NCBI GenBank assembly: GCA_041743935.1
Contig: JBGTLU010000025.1
Span: 1-64,000, forward strand
DNA: 64,000 nt
Direction: 5' to 3'
From: JBGTLU01 sp041743935
GTDB taxonomy: Bacteria > Bacteroidota > Bacteroidia > Sphingobacteriales > Sphingobacteriaceae
The translations under genes were made by a program, and so were the position numbers. Numbering within the stretch: position 1 is the stretch's first letter; each line of letters begins with the position of its first letter. The notes under the pieces are model-generated. The model did not search any database, was not told the origin of the DNA, and saw nothing but the letters and a program-made list of their open reading frames with translations. Shown here one piece after another: positions 43,568 to 52,739 of this stretch.

Positions 43568-44948
43568 GGAATACACAAAATTCGTAAATCCTATTGCTGC
43601 AACCAAGGATAATATCCGTAGGGTGTTTTCATTAAAACGGATTGAGATAACAGAAGAGTTATTCTCAAAATTAATTCCGGTTATGAAACAAGTTCACGGA
43701 GAAAAATATTCTGAGCGTTTTTGGAAAATGATCTTGGGGGGCTATGTCAATTCACTCATCAACCGTAAAGAAATATTTGAGAAAAATATTTTTACCAAAG
43801 CTCCTGTATACCCCTCCAACGGGGTAGAATTACCAAGTTTTAAAGATCAATTAAAGGAAATTGCTTTTAAATTTGCCAAAAACACAAGAAATAAGGCTAC
43901 CAAATCGGTAATAGTAAATAAACTGAAAAACAATAATTCTTTCCGTATAGAAATGCCTGATTTGCCCGAAGTAAAGGAACAAATGGGAGAAGATTTGCCC
44001 ATACATTTCCCCGTGGTATGGTTTGGTGCAAAAAAGCAAAAGCGGAAGCTACTTAACAAGATTGCGGTACAACAGAAAACCCCATTCGATAGTAATTTAT
44101 TTTACCAAGTTCCCGAGATTTTTGTAGAATATTTCGATCAATTGTATAATGATATACCCCTATTTGCTCCTCAAGATAAAAAATTTCACATCCACGTGTT
44201 GAATTCGGATTACATACGAATGATAGTTGCCAAATACAAAGAATCCGGAGCTAAAGTTTTTTGGTATCAACACGGGGCTTATTACGGAGAAAAGATTGGG
44301 CATAATGCACATTACTGGGAGTGTATATTTGCCGATGAGTTCAGAACTTGGGGCTGGAAAATCAAAGATCAGGATAGACCCTGGAAAGCATACAAACTCA
44401 TCAAGTTTAAAGAAAACTTTGAAAAGAAATCGAGGACACTTAATTATGATTTGTTGCTCTCGTTTACAGATGTTTTCGATGATAATATTCAATATTTCAC
44501 AGAAGCAATGGATTATTTCTTTGCGCAATTAAGTAAAGAAAAGTATAGTCGTATTTTGGCTCGTCCTCGTCCAATGAACAAAATACAAAGCCATGCATTT
44601 AAGCTAAATTTCATCAAAGATGAAAGAGTAAAAGTAGCTAGTGCGCTTGGCAATGTGATGGATGATATGGCACAATCTGCTTTTGTTGTTCAACTTACCG
44701 TGCCAAGTACCAATTTTCTGGAGTGTATAGCCGTAGATTATCCGGTTATAGGGATTTTAGAAAACGACCAGCCTACTGATGCAATAAAACCATTTTATGA
44801 TTTTTTTCTAGCCAACGGGGTATTACACCTATCCATGGAATCTTTGGTTGAATTTTTAAACCAAACCGACGTGGAAGAATGGTGGAAAAAACTCATTATC
44901 CAACCTGAATACATTCAATTTAAAAAACACTTTGCTAATTTGAAATAA
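43560..44948 (+). CDS. Putative transferase, LIC12162-like
   Basis: A 462-residue protein reminiscent of the LIC12162 family of putative transferases found beside nonulosonate genes in Leptospira and other bacteria. Seen features: SERFWKMILGGYVNSLINRK near residue 60, HIHVLNSDYIRM, then FWYQHGAYYG and VQLTVPSTNFLECIAVDYP in the second half, a donor-site-like pattern of GT-B enzymes. It may transfer the finished pseudaminic acid to the glycan (inference). Start TTG 43560 overlaps pseI by eight bases; no ATG fits better. Confidence 0.65.
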   Translation: MNKEYTKFVNPIAATKDNIRRVFSLKRIEITEELFSKLIPVMKQVHGEKYSERFWKMILGGYVNSLINRKEIFEKNIFTKAPVYPSNGVELPSFKDQLKEIAFKFAKNTRNKATKSVIVNKLKNNNSFRIEMPDLPEVKEQMGEDLPIHFPVVWFGAKKQKRKLLNKIAVQQKTPFDSNLFYQVPEIFVEYFDQLYNDIPLFAPQDKKFHIHVLNSDYIRMIVAKYKESGAKVFWYQHGAYYGEKIGHNAHYWECIFADEFRTWGWKIKDQDRPWKAYKLIKFKENFEKKSRTLNYDLLLSFTDVFDDNIQYFTEAMDYFFAQLSKEKYSRILARPRPMNKIQSHAFKLNFIKDERVKVASALGNVMDDMAQSAFVVQLTVPSTNFLECIAVDYPVIGILENDQPTDAIKPFYDFFLANGVLHLSMESLVEFLNQTDVEEWWKKLIIQPEYIQFKKHFANLK

Positions 44949-44951
44949 GGT

Positions 44952-45743
44952 ATGGATACTTTTGAAAAAACCTATTATGAGTCCGAAAAATTTTGGGAAG
45001 AGGGCACATTGCTCGATGCCGAAAATCTGAATCGCTACATAAAAACCATCGAGTGCATTCCGGACGATGTAGAGAACCTGGCAGACATAGGGTGTGGTAA
45101 TGGCATTTTTGGCAAATTGCTAGCTGAACATCGACCACACATAGAAACAATGTCTATTGACAGAAGTGAAACAGCACTTAAATATGTAAAAACCCCAAAA
45201 ATGGTGGGAGATATTAATCAAATTCCACTTGCTGACAACAGCTATGATTGTGTATCCACCTTACAAGTTCTTGAACACATTCCGGTCCCATTGTATCAAA
45301 CAGTACTCACAGAATTGGTCAGGGTATCCAAAAAATATGTTTTAGTAAGTGTGCCATATCAAGAAAGACTAAAAGCAAGTTTTACCGAATGCCCCAAATG
45401 TCATTCTAGCTTCAACGTAGAATTACATTTTAGGAGTTATCAATTAACGGATATTCAACAATTATTTCAACAACAAGGCGCAAGCATGGTGGCACATTGG
45501 ATATTACCCAAAACCAATTGGGATTATGCAGGGATGGGAGTATTTGACACCGTAAAAACATGGTTAAATTTGCCCAAACCCTTTCTGTCCCCCATTTGTC
45601 CGGTTTGTGGCTACAGCGAACAAGAATATTTTGACAGACTAGAAGCAGAAAAGAAACCAGAAGGGATAAAAGCCAAGCTTAAAAAGGTATGGCCAAAATT
45701 GCCCCAACAGGCTTCCTGGATTGTAGCAGTATACAAGATTTAA
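44952..45743 (+). CDS. Class I SAM-dependent methyltransferase
   Basis: A 263-residue methyltransferase with SAM-binding loop ENLADIGCGNGIFGKLLAEHRP, acidic motif MSIDRSETAL and DCVSTLQVLEHIPVP. Two CxxC pairs (ECPKCHSS and PICPVCGYSE) suggest a bound zinc, uncommon in this class. A role in methylating a sugar or its precursor fits the locus, but the acceptor is unknown. It lies three bases after the transferase and one base before hisH. Confidence 0.85.
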   Translation: MDTFEKTYYESEKFWEEGTLLDAENLNRYIKTIECIPDDVENLADIGCGNGIFGKLLAEHRPHIETMSIDRSETALKYVKTPKMVGDINQIPLADNSYDCVSTLQVLEHIPVPLYQTVLTELVRVSKKYVLVSVPYQERLKASFTECPKCHSSFNVELHFRSYQLTDIQQLFQQQGASMVAHWILPKTNWDYAGMGVFDTVKTWLNLPKPFLSPICPVCGYSEQEYFDRLEAEKKPEGIKAKLKKVWPKLPQQASWIVAVYKI

Positions 45744-45744
45744 C

Positions 45745-46362
45745 ATGATACACATTGTAAATTACGGATTAGGTAATTTAAGCTCTATTGCCAATATTAT
45801 ACGCAAAATGGGTGGTAAATCTTGCATTGCAAACCATCCGGATGAAATTTTAACGGCAGAAAAAATCATACTACCCGGAGTAGGTGCATTTGATCATGGC
45901 ATGCAACAATTAATGGATAAAGGTTGGATACCGGCACTAAACCACGTGGTATTAGAAAGAAAGATACCTGCACTGGGTATTTGCTTGGGCATGCAATTGA
46001 TGTGTAAGGGAAGTGAAGAAGGGGTTTTGCCCGGCTTAGCTTGGTTTGATGCCGATGTAGTAAAATTTCAAATACCCGCAGGACAAAACATTAAGGTGCC
46101 TCACATGGGATGGAATACGATAAAAATCAAAAAAAACATAAAACTACTACCCCTTACCGAGCAAGAACAACGTTTTTATTTTGTTCATTCTTACCATGTG
46201 GTTTGCAATAACCCGGAAGATATTTGGGTTGAAACAAGCCACGGCTATCCTTTTACAGCAGCTATAGCCCACAACAACCTGATGGCAACTCAGTTTCATC
46301 CGGAGAAAAGCCACCGCTATGGCATGCAACTTATGCAACATTTTATAGAATTTTCATGCTAA
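45745..46362 (+). CDS. hisH: HisH-type glutamine amidotransferase (acetamidino-sugar module)
   Basis: Glutaminase subunit, 205 residues, homologous to imidazole-glycerol-phosphate synthase HisH. It has VNYGLGNLSSIANI, PGVGAFDHGM, nucleophile Cys80 in GICLGMQLM and TQFHPEKS with the catalytic His and Glu. Next to a HisF paralogue and a WbpG/PseA-type amidotransferase it almost certainly provides ammonia for forming an acetamidino group on a sugar, as known for Pseudomonas WbpG/HisH2/HisF2, and not histidine synthesis. It overlaps hisF by seven bases. Confidence 0.9.
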   Translation: MIHIVNYGLGNLSSIANIIRKMGGKSCIANHPDEILTAEKIILPGVGAFDHGMQQLMDKGWIPALNHVVLERKIPALGICLGMQLMCKGSEEGVLPGLAWFDADVVKFQIPAGQNIKVPHMGWNTIKIKKNIKLLPLTEQEQRFYFVHSYHVVCNNPEDIWVETSHGYPFTAAIAHNNLMATQFHPEKSHRYGMQLMQHFIEFSC

Positions 46363-47114
46363 AAAATCGCATAATTCCTTGTTTATTGCTTAAAAATGAA
46401 GGTTTAGTAAAAACCTTGCAATTCAAAAATCCGAAATACGTTGGCGACCCAATAAACGCTATTCGGATATTTAACGATAAAGAAGTAGATGAGCTAATGG
46501 TATTGGATATTACAGCTAGTAAAGAGGGGAAATCCCCAAATTTTTCTCTTATTGAACAATTTGCAAGCGAATGCTTTATGCCCTTAGGCTATGGAGGAGG
46601 TATCCGCAACATGGCCGATGCCCAAACCCTATTTACCTTGGGTGTAGAAAAAATATGTTTGCAAACTGCAGCCTTAAACGATTTAAACCTAATTAGAAAA
46701 ATGGCTGATAAGTGGGGTAGCCAAAGTATTTTAGTTTCGGTAGATGTAAACAGAAATTGGCTTGGCAAACCGGCATTATATTCCTCCTCAAATGGTAAGT
46801 CGCTCTCTATGCCATGGTTGCAATTTATGAAAAATGCAGTAGAGGCAGGTGCCGGCGAAATTATACTCAATGCCGTTCATCGGGATGGTACCATGAAAGG
46901 GATGGATACAGAATTAATTAAGCTAGCTGCCGACTCCATGGACGTGCCTTTGGTAGCTGTAGGAGGTGCAGGTAGCTTGGCCGATATGAAAGCTGCAGTA
47001 GCAGCCGGTGCAAGCGCGGTAAGTGCAGGAGCATTTTTTGTTTTTCATGGTCCGCACAGGGCGGTACTCATTACTTACCCTAAGTATCAACAATTAGAAG
47101 CATTATTTTCATGA
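46356..47114 (+). CDS. hisF: HisF-type cyclase paralogue (acetamidino-sugar module)
   Basis: A 252-residue TIM barrel of the HisF family: RIIPCLLLKNEGLVKTLQF, then DKEVDELMVLDITAS, PLGYGGGIRNM, VSVDVNR and AVHRDGTMKGMD with the two family aspartates broadly kept. It departs from true HisF at several strands (for example KNPKYVGDPINAIRIF), as the polysaccharide-specific paralogues do. It probably conducts ammonia from HisH to the sugar amidotransferase that follows. Confidence 0.88.
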   Translation: MLKNRIIPCLLLKNEGLVKTLQFKNPKYVGDPINAIRIFNDKEVDELMVLDITASKEGKSPNFSLIEQFASECFMPLGYGGGIRNMADAQTLFTLGVEKICLQTAALNDLNLIRKMADKWGSQSILVSVDVNRNWLGKPALYSSSNGKSLSMPWLQFMKNAVEAGAGEIILNAVHRDGTMKGMDTELIKLAADSMDVPLVAVGGAGSLADMKAAVAAGASAVSAGAFFVFHGPHRAVLITYPKYQQLEALFS

Positions 47115-48268
47115 ACATATCAAAAACAGTTTTTTGCAAGCGTTGTGTTTGCGATAGTACCATGCCTGAAATTCGGTTCGACGAACGGGGTATTTGTAAT
47201 TATTGCGAGCAATATTTTACCCGTTCGGGCAAAATATTCAACATAGCCCACCAAGAAAAAAGCTATAAGGAGTTAGTGGCTAAAATTAAGCGGAACGGGA
47301 AAGGAAGACCATACGATTGTATTTTCGGAGTTTCGGGCGGTGTAGATAGTTCCTGGGGACTAGTAAAAGCGGTTGAGGCAGGTTTACGCCCCTTGGCAGT
47401 GCACATGGATAATGGTTGGAATTCTGAACTGGCACAAAATAACATTGCCAATTTGGTAAGATCGTTGGGAGTTGATTTATATACTCATGTGATTGATTGG
47501 GAAGAATACAGAGGATTAATGCAAGCCTTTTTTGATGCACATGTGATAGACATTGAATTACTGTATGATAATGCCATGTTAGCAGTTAATTTTAAACAAG
47601 CCAATAAATATGGGTTGCGGTATATTTTGGCAGGCTACAACCAAGCTACTGAGGGCATTCCTTTACCCAATAGTTGGACTTGGAATAAACTCGATCGAAA
47701 AAACATAGAGGCAATTGCCAAACAATTCGGTAACATGAAAATAAAGACCTTTCCGGCAGTAGGTGCTTGGGATTGGGCCTATTACAATTACATTGAGTTC
47801 ATTGCTTTTATTCCATTTTTAGATTATTTTCAATTTAATAAAAGCGAAGCATTGCAGTTACTGCAAAAAGAGTACAATTATAAACCCTATCCATACAAAC
47901 ATTACGAATCCATATTCACCCGTTTTTATCAAGGCTATATTTTGCCCGAAAAATTTGGGGTAGATAAACGCAAAATTCACCTCTCTACGTTAGTAGCATC
48001 GGGTCAGATGAGTCGGGAGCAAGCCTTGGAAGATTTACAGAAAATCCCTTATCCAAGTATGCAGGATTTAGAAGAGGACAAACGGTATTTTCTGAAAAAA
48101 ATGAATTGGACAGAAGTTCAATTAAAAGAGTATTTAAGCAAGCCTGAAATACCACATGATCATTATCCAAGTGAAATAAAACGAGTAAATAAAATTTTGA
48201 ATTTACGCGAAAATATTCCTCCAGTTATATCACAAACCATTGTAAAACTTGTAAATAAATTCCGATGA
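47111..48268 (+). CDS. N-acetyl sugar amidotransferase (WbpG/PseA/LfnA type)
   Basis: Converts an N-acetyl group to an acetamidino group with ammonia and ATP. The 385-residue protein has a zinc-like cluster, Cys9, Cys12, Cys29, Cys32, in CKRCVCDSTMP and CNYCEQY, and a PP-loop SGGVDSS (75-81) after YDCIFG. Known relatives act on different sugars: PseA on pseudaminic acid, WbpG on a uronic acid, LfnA on L-FucNAc. All three candidate substrates could be made in this locus, so the target is open. It overlaps hisF and wecB by four bases each. Confidence 0.9.
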   Translation: MNISKTVFCKRCVCDSTMPEIRFDERGICNYCEQYFTRSGKIFNIAHQEKSYKELVAKIKRNGKGRPYDCIFGVSGGVDSSWGLVKAVEAGLRPLAVHMDNGWNSELAQNNIANLVRSLGVDLYTHVIDWEEYRGLMQAFFDAHVIDIELLYDNAMLAVNFKQANKYGLRYILAGYNQATEGIPLPNSWTWNKLDRKNIEAIAKQFGNMKIKTFPAVGAWDWAYYNYIEFIAFIPFLDYFQFNKSEALQLLQKEYNYKPYPYKHYESIFTRFYQGYILPEKFGVDKRKIHLSTLVASGQMSREQALEDLQKIPYPSMQDLEEDKRYFLKKMNWTEVQLKEYLSKPEIPHDHYPSEIKRVNKILNLRENIPPVISQTIVKLVNKFR

Positions 48269-49347
48269 AATTTGTTACCGTAATAGGAGCGCGTCCTCAA
48301 TTTGTTAAAGCTGCTGTTGTTTCAAAGGCATTGCAGCAACAGTCTATAAAAGAGATACTCATTCATACAGGTCAGCATTTTGACAGTAACATGTCGGATA
48401 TTTTTTTTGAGGAGTTAGAAATGAATAAGCCGGATTATTATCTGAATGTGGGTGGAGGAACACATGGACAAAACACCGGCAGAATGTTAGAAAAAATTGA
48501 AGCCGTATTATTTACCGAAAAACCGGATGCAGTTTTGGTTTATGGAGATACGGATTCTACCTTAGCTGGGGCTTTGGCAGCTGCTAAATTACACATCCCT
48601 GTTGCACACGTAGAAGCAGGATTAAGATCCTTTAATAGGCGAATGCCTGAAGAAATCAATCGAATATTAACCGATCATGTTTCAAATTGGCTTTTCACAC
48701 CAACTCAAAATGGGGTGGAACAACTTATAAATGAGGGAATATCCACACAAAAAATATTTTTGACAGGAGATGTAATGTATGATGCAACCCTACATTACAC
48801 ACAAAGAGCATCTGATAAAAGTGATATTCTGAAGGTACTAAAACTAGCCGGTACAAATTATTATTTAGCTACTGTACATCGCGCGGATAATGTAGATATT
48901 CAAGAATCTTTGCAAGAACTATTACATGCATTTTCGCAAATAGAGCAAACGATTGTTTGGCCTATACATCCAAGAACCAGAAAACGAATACAGGAATTTA
49001 ATTTGAAGATTCCATCACAAGTTCTATTAATAGATCCGGTAGGGTATTTAGATATGTTGTGGTTAGAGAAAAACGCTAAATTAATTTTAACTGATTCGGG
49101 AGGAGTTCAAAAAGAAGCATTTTTTCATTCGGTGCCTTGTGTAACCTTGCGTAACGAAACGGAGTGGACAGAATTAGTTGAACTAGGAGTAAATTTCTTA
49201 GCCGGTATAGAATCCAATAAAATTTTAGAATCTATTGAATTTGCTAAAAAAACCAAAACCGAACTATTCCAAGTGAATCTATATGGTTTAGGAAAGGCAT
49301 CACATCAAATAGCACAACATCTAACAAGCAAAACTACTTGGAAATAA
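48265..49347 (+). CDS. wecB: UDP-N-acetylglucosamine 2-epimerase (non-hydrolysing)
   Basis: Interconverts UDP-GlcNAc and UDP-ManNAc. The 360-residue GT-B fold enzyme starts TVIGARPQFVKAA and contains TGQHFDSNMSD, YGDTDSTLAGALAA, HVEAGLRSFNRRMPEEINR and DSGGVQKEAFF, the standard active-site set. UDP-ManNAc could be oxidised by the dehydrogenase at 27691 to UDP-ManNAcA. A second paralogue, capG, lies downstream with a different role. The start overlaps the amidotransferase. Confidence 0.9.
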   Translation: MKFVTVIGARPQFVKAAVVSKALQQQSIKEILIHTGQHFDSNMSDIFFEELEMNKPDYYLNVGGGTHGQNTGRMLEKIEAVLFTEKPDAVLVYGDTDSTLAGALAAAKLHIPVAHVEAGLRSFNRRMPEEINRILTDHVSNWLFTPTQNGVEQLINEGISTQKIFLTGDVMYDATLHYTQRASDKSDILKVLKLAGTNYYLATVHRADNVDIQESLQELLHAFSQIEQTIVWPIHPRTRKRIQEFNLKIPSQVLLIDPVGYLDMLWLEKNAKLILTDSGGVQKEAFFHSVPCVTLRNETEWTELVELGVNFLAGIESNKILESIEFAKKTKTELFQVNLYGLGKASHQIAQHLTSKTTWK

Positions 49348-50447
49348 AAAAGATATTATTGGTTTCGGTTTCTTTCTATCCCGAGAACTCACCACGATCC
49401 TTCAGAGCAACAGAGTTAGCCAAAGAATTTTCAAGATTGGGGCATCAGGTAACGGTATTAACCCCGTTAAAATCCGATTTGCTAATAACATTCGCCCAAA
49501 AATATCGCCTTGATTTAATAAACTTAGTATCTAATGATTGGAAGGATATACCAACCGATGGTTCTTTTTCTTGGCTGAAAAGAACTTTTCGCAGAGCTTT
49601 ATTAATACTTTTTGAGTATCCGCAAATACAGTATTTGTTCTCGGTACAAAGTAAGTTGAAGAAATTATCGGGTTACGATTTAATGATATCCAATGCGGTT
49701 CCCTACCCGGTTCATTGGGGGGTAGCTTTTGCGCGGACCAAGAAACATCCTATTGCCAAAACTTGGGTGGCAGATTGTGGTGATCCGTACATGTTGCTTA
49801 GGTACGACAACTTCCCAAAGTTGTTTTATTTTAAATATTTGGAGAAACATTTCTCCCGCAAAGCCGATTGGATAACCATTCCAAGAATCAGCATGTTACC
49901 AAATTATTATCCAGAGTTTCATCCCAAGATAAAAGCCATCCCTCAAGGGTTTAATTTTGACGAAACTCCAATTCATAGTTACCAACCAAATGAAGTGCCC
50001 ACCTTTGCTTTTGCAGGTACTTTTTTGCACAAAGTCAGAAATCCAAAGGAACTGTTAGAAGTCCTTTGTCAATGGAATAAGCCATTTAGATTTGTAGTAT
50101 ATACACAGGATACTTCTTTATTAGACGACTACAGGGGTGTTTTAAAAGAGAAATTAGAAATAAGAAAATCAATACCACGGGCCGAACTGATTGCAGAACT
50201 CAGCAAGATGGATTTTTTAGTAAACATAGGGTATGATCCGGTAAATCAGATGCCAAGTAAGTTGATAGATTATTTTTTGACCCAAAGACCCGTTTTAAAT
50301 TACAACATGGATGACTTTAATCCGTTGCAGGTACAGGAGTTTTTATCCGGCAATTACCAATCGGCATTAGCCATGCCAAATATGGAAGAATATGATATAC
50401 GCCAAGTGGCTCAAAGGTTTTTAGCTTTGCACAATGAGACAGTCTAA
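49338..50447 (+). CDS. GT4-like glycosyltransferase
   Basis: A 369-residue GT-B protein. The N-terminus KKILLVSVSFYPENSPRSFRATELAKEF is typical of group 1 transferases. FAFAGTFLHKVRNPKELLEVL begins the donor domain, but the usual EGFP-type motif is weak (FLVNIGYDPVNQMPSKLIDYF). Start TTG 49338 overlaps wecB by ten bases. It likely adds one sugar of the repeat unit at the cytosolic face; donor and linkage cannot be read. Confidence 0.8.
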   Translation: MEIKKILLVSVSFYPENSPRSFRATELAKEFSRLGHQVTVLTPLKSDLLITFAQKYRLDLINLVSNDWKDIPTDGSFSWLKRTFRRALLILFEYPQIQYLFSVQSKLKKLSGYDLMISNAVPYPVHWGVAFARTKKHPIAKTWVADCGDPYMLLRYDNFPKLFYFKYLEKHFSRKADWITIPRISMLPNYYPEFHPKIKAIPQGFNFDETPIHSYQPNEVPTFAFAGTFLHKVRNPKELLEVLCQWNKPFRFVVYTQDTSLLDDYRGVLKEKLEIRKSIPRAELIAELSKMDFLVNIGYDPVNQMPSKLIDYFLTQRPVLNYNMDDFNPLQVQEFLSGNYQSALAMPNMEEYDIRQVAQRFLALHNETV

Positions 50448-51705
50448 TGTAGGATCTTTCATGAAAGCCTTATTTTGGCTTTGGCCCTTAGGGGCTTTTT
50501 ACAATGCATTTAAGCATTTCAGAAATCCTACTGCCCCAAATATTATTTGGGCTTTTACCGTATTCTTCGGTTTTACATTAGCATACGCTAAAGAAGCGGC
50601 AGGGAGTGATATTTATTCATATATAGGTGAATTAAAAGAGCTTTACCTAACAGAGTATACTTTAAAAGATTTTTGGCGCTATTACCAAAGTACGGGTGAG
50701 GTAGATGTATTACGTTCCTTTTTAGCAATTACAATTTCCAGATTTACCGATGCCCCCTATATCTTAACAGCAGTATATGGTTTAATATTTGGTTTTTTCT
50801 TTTCACGAAATATATTTTACGTTTATAAAAAAACGGAAGGCAAACTTAGCATGTTTGTTTTAGGTGGGATGATAATTCTTCCATTGATAATTCCAATTTG
50901 GTCCATCAATGGCTTCCGTTACAACACAGCAGTTCACGTATTCTTATACGGCTTATTGCCTTATTTATTTGAGGGTAACAAAAAGAGGCTATGGTGGTCA
51001 TTTATAACCCCATTTATATTCCACTTTACTTTCTTATTACCTGCAGTTGTTTTAGGTTTATTTCTAATATTTGGTAATCGTTATGTACTTTATTTTTATC
51101 TGTTTATTGGGACACTTTTTATAGCTGAATCTAATATTGGAGCTTTAACCGGATTTGCCTCCAATTATTTACCTACACAGGTGTTAGACAGGGCTTCCGG
51201 CTATACCAATGAAGATAAAGTTAGGCAGTATCAGGCAACTGGAGGTATAGCAGAAGATACGAGGTGGTACGTTATATATTACCGAAAAGTGTTGCAGTAT
51301 TTTGCCCTCATAATATTAGTATCTCTGTTCTTGTATGATGTGAAGCAATATAGAAATGACAGGTTGTTTCTCACCTTGTTTTCTGCCGCATTGCTCTTTT
51401 ATGCCTTAGCTAATTTACTCAGTTTAATTCCCTCCGGAATTAGGTTCTATGCTTTGTCTAACTTTTTGGGCTATGCCTTTTTTATTGTTCTGTTTAATAA
51501 ATATAAACTCCATCGTAACACCACATTTTTGGTTAGAACCCTAGCCCCTGCGCTAGTTATTTATATGGTGATAGCTTTTAGGGATGGATTGTATTTTATT
51601 TCAATAATGACCCTCATTGCCAATCCAATTATTGTTCCTTTTATAACAGATTACTTTACATCCGTAAATGATTACATCAAAGATATTTACAAACTTATCC
51701 GCTAA
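50434..51705 (+). CDS. EpsG/Wzy-like polysaccharide polymerase
   Basis: A 423-residue membrane protein with about ten to twelve helices, resembling the EpsG family of O-antigen/exopolysaccharide polymerases. The segment EAAGSDIYSYIGELKELY is the typical loop after helix 2, and GFRYNTAVHVFLYGLLPYLF and FIFHFTFLLPAVVL are characteristic helices. It would polymerise the flipped repeat units in the periplasm, with chain length set by the Wzc-like protein. The start overlaps the glycosyltransferase by 14 bases. Confidence 0.78.
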   Translation: MRQSNVGSFMKALFWLWPLGAFYNAFKHFRNPTAPNIIWAFTVFFGFTLAYAKEAAGSDIYSYIGELKELYLTEYTLKDFWRYYQSTGEVDVLRSFLAITISRFTDAPYILTAVYGLIFGFFFSRNIFYVYKKTEGKLSMFVLGGMIILPLIIPIWSINGFRYNTAVHVFLYGLLPYLFEGNKKRLWWSFITPFIFHFTFLLPAVVLGLFLIFGNRYVLYFYLFIGTLFIAESNIGALTGFASNYLPTQVLDRASGYTNEDKVRQYQATGGIAEDTRWYVIYYRKVLQYFALIILVSLFLYDVKQYRNDRLFLTLFSAALLFYALANLLSLIPSGIRFYALSNFLGYAFFIVLFNKYKLHRNTTFLVRTLAPALVIYMVIAFRDGLYFISIMTLIANPIIVPFITDYFTSVNDYIKDIYKLIR

Positions 51706-52737
51706 ATGAACCACACTCTATTAATCACCGGCGGCACCGGCTCTTTTGGAAATGCCGTATTACGCAAATACCTCAATGACCCCTATTTTTCCGAAATCCG
51801 CATTTTTTCGCGCGATGAAAAGAAACAAGATGATCTGCGCAAAAGACTCAATCATCCCAAAGTAAAATTTTACATCGGCGATGTGCGCGACATCCAAAGT
51901 GTTTCGCAAGCCGTTAAGGGAGTAGATTATATTTTTCATGCAGCTGCCCTAAAGCAAGTGCCATCCTGTGAGTTTTTCCCGATAGAAGCCGTTAAAACCA
52001 ATATTTTAGGAACGGATAATGTACTCTCCGTAGCCGAAAAGTATGAAGTAAAAAGAGTGGTTGTACTCAGTACCGATAAGGCGGCTTACCCCATCAATGC
52101 CATGGGCATGAGCAAGGCGCTCATGGAAAAAGTGGCAGGCGCCCGCGCCCGCAACCTCGATGAAAGTAAGACCATCATCAGCTGTACCCGCTATGGCAAC
52201 GTAATGGCTTCCAGAGGCTCTGTTATACCACTTTTTGTGCAACAAATAAAAGCCGGTAAACCGCTTAGTATAACGGATTCGGGCATGACCCGCTTCATGA
52301 TGACCCTCGAAGATGCGGTGGATTTGGTCTGGTTTGCTTTTGAAAATGCCCAGCAAGGCGATTTATTTGTGCAAAAAGCCCCGGCAGCAACTGTAGAAGT
52401 ATTGGCAAAAGCCTTACTCGAATTGTACGAAGCTAAAAACCCCATACAAATTATTGGTATTCGGCATGGCGAAAAACTGTACGAAACCTTGGTGAACCGC
52501 GAAGACATGGTAAAAGCTGAAGATTTAGGAAAGTATTTCAGAATTCCGAACGATAACCGGGATTTGAATTACGAACTTTATTTCACCGAAGGCAACCGCG
52601 CTGAAGCTCATACCGAAGAGTACCACTCGCACAATACCGAAAGGTTAGACATAGCCGGCATGAAAGAATTGCTCCTCAAATTACCGCTCATCAGAGCAGA
52701 TGTATTAGGTGAAACTCTAGAGCAATACCCCGAATAA
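51706..52737 (+). CDS. capE: CapE/FnlA/WbjB: UDP-GlcNAc 4,6-dehydratase/5-epimerase
   Basis: First step to UDP-N-acetyl-L-fucosamine. The 343-residue SDR has TGGTGSFGNAVL (8-19), YIGDVRD, AALKQVPSCEFFPIEAVKTN and LSTDKAAYPINAMGMSKA, where Met replaces the catalytic Tyr (MxxxK). That, and the VMASRGSVIPLF segment, are diagnostic of CapE over PseB. Base composition appears more GC-rich here than in the genes to either side. capF and capG follow, confirming the pathway. Confidence 0.94.
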   Translation: MNHTLLITGGTGSFGNAVLRKYLNDPYFSEIRIFSRDEKKQDDLRKRLNHPKVKFYIGDVRDIQSVSQAVKGVDYIFHAAALKQVPSCEFFPIEAVKTNILGTDNVLSVAEKYEVKRVVVLSTDKAAYPINAMGMSKALMEKVAGARARNLDESKTIISCTRYGNVMASRGSVIPLFVQQIKAGKPLSITDSGMTRFMMTLEDAVDLVWFAFENAQQGDLFVQKAPAATVEVLAKALLELYEAKNPIQIIGIRHGEKLYETLVNREDMVKAEDLGKYFRIPNDNRDLNYELYFTEGNRAEAHTEEYHSHNTERLDIAGMKELLLKLPLIRADVLGETLEQYPE

Positions 52738-52739
52738 AC

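Noticed and set aside
45745..47114. hisH and hisF as histidine biosynthesis genes
   Set aside because: No other his genes are nearby, and they abut a sugar amidotransferase, the known arrangement for acetamidino-sugar synthesis.
51706..52737. CapE called as the missing PseB
   Set aside because: The MxxxK active site and KQVPSCEFFP stretch, plus capF and capG neighbours, fit the L-FucNAc pathway; PseB keeps the Tyr and a different motif.
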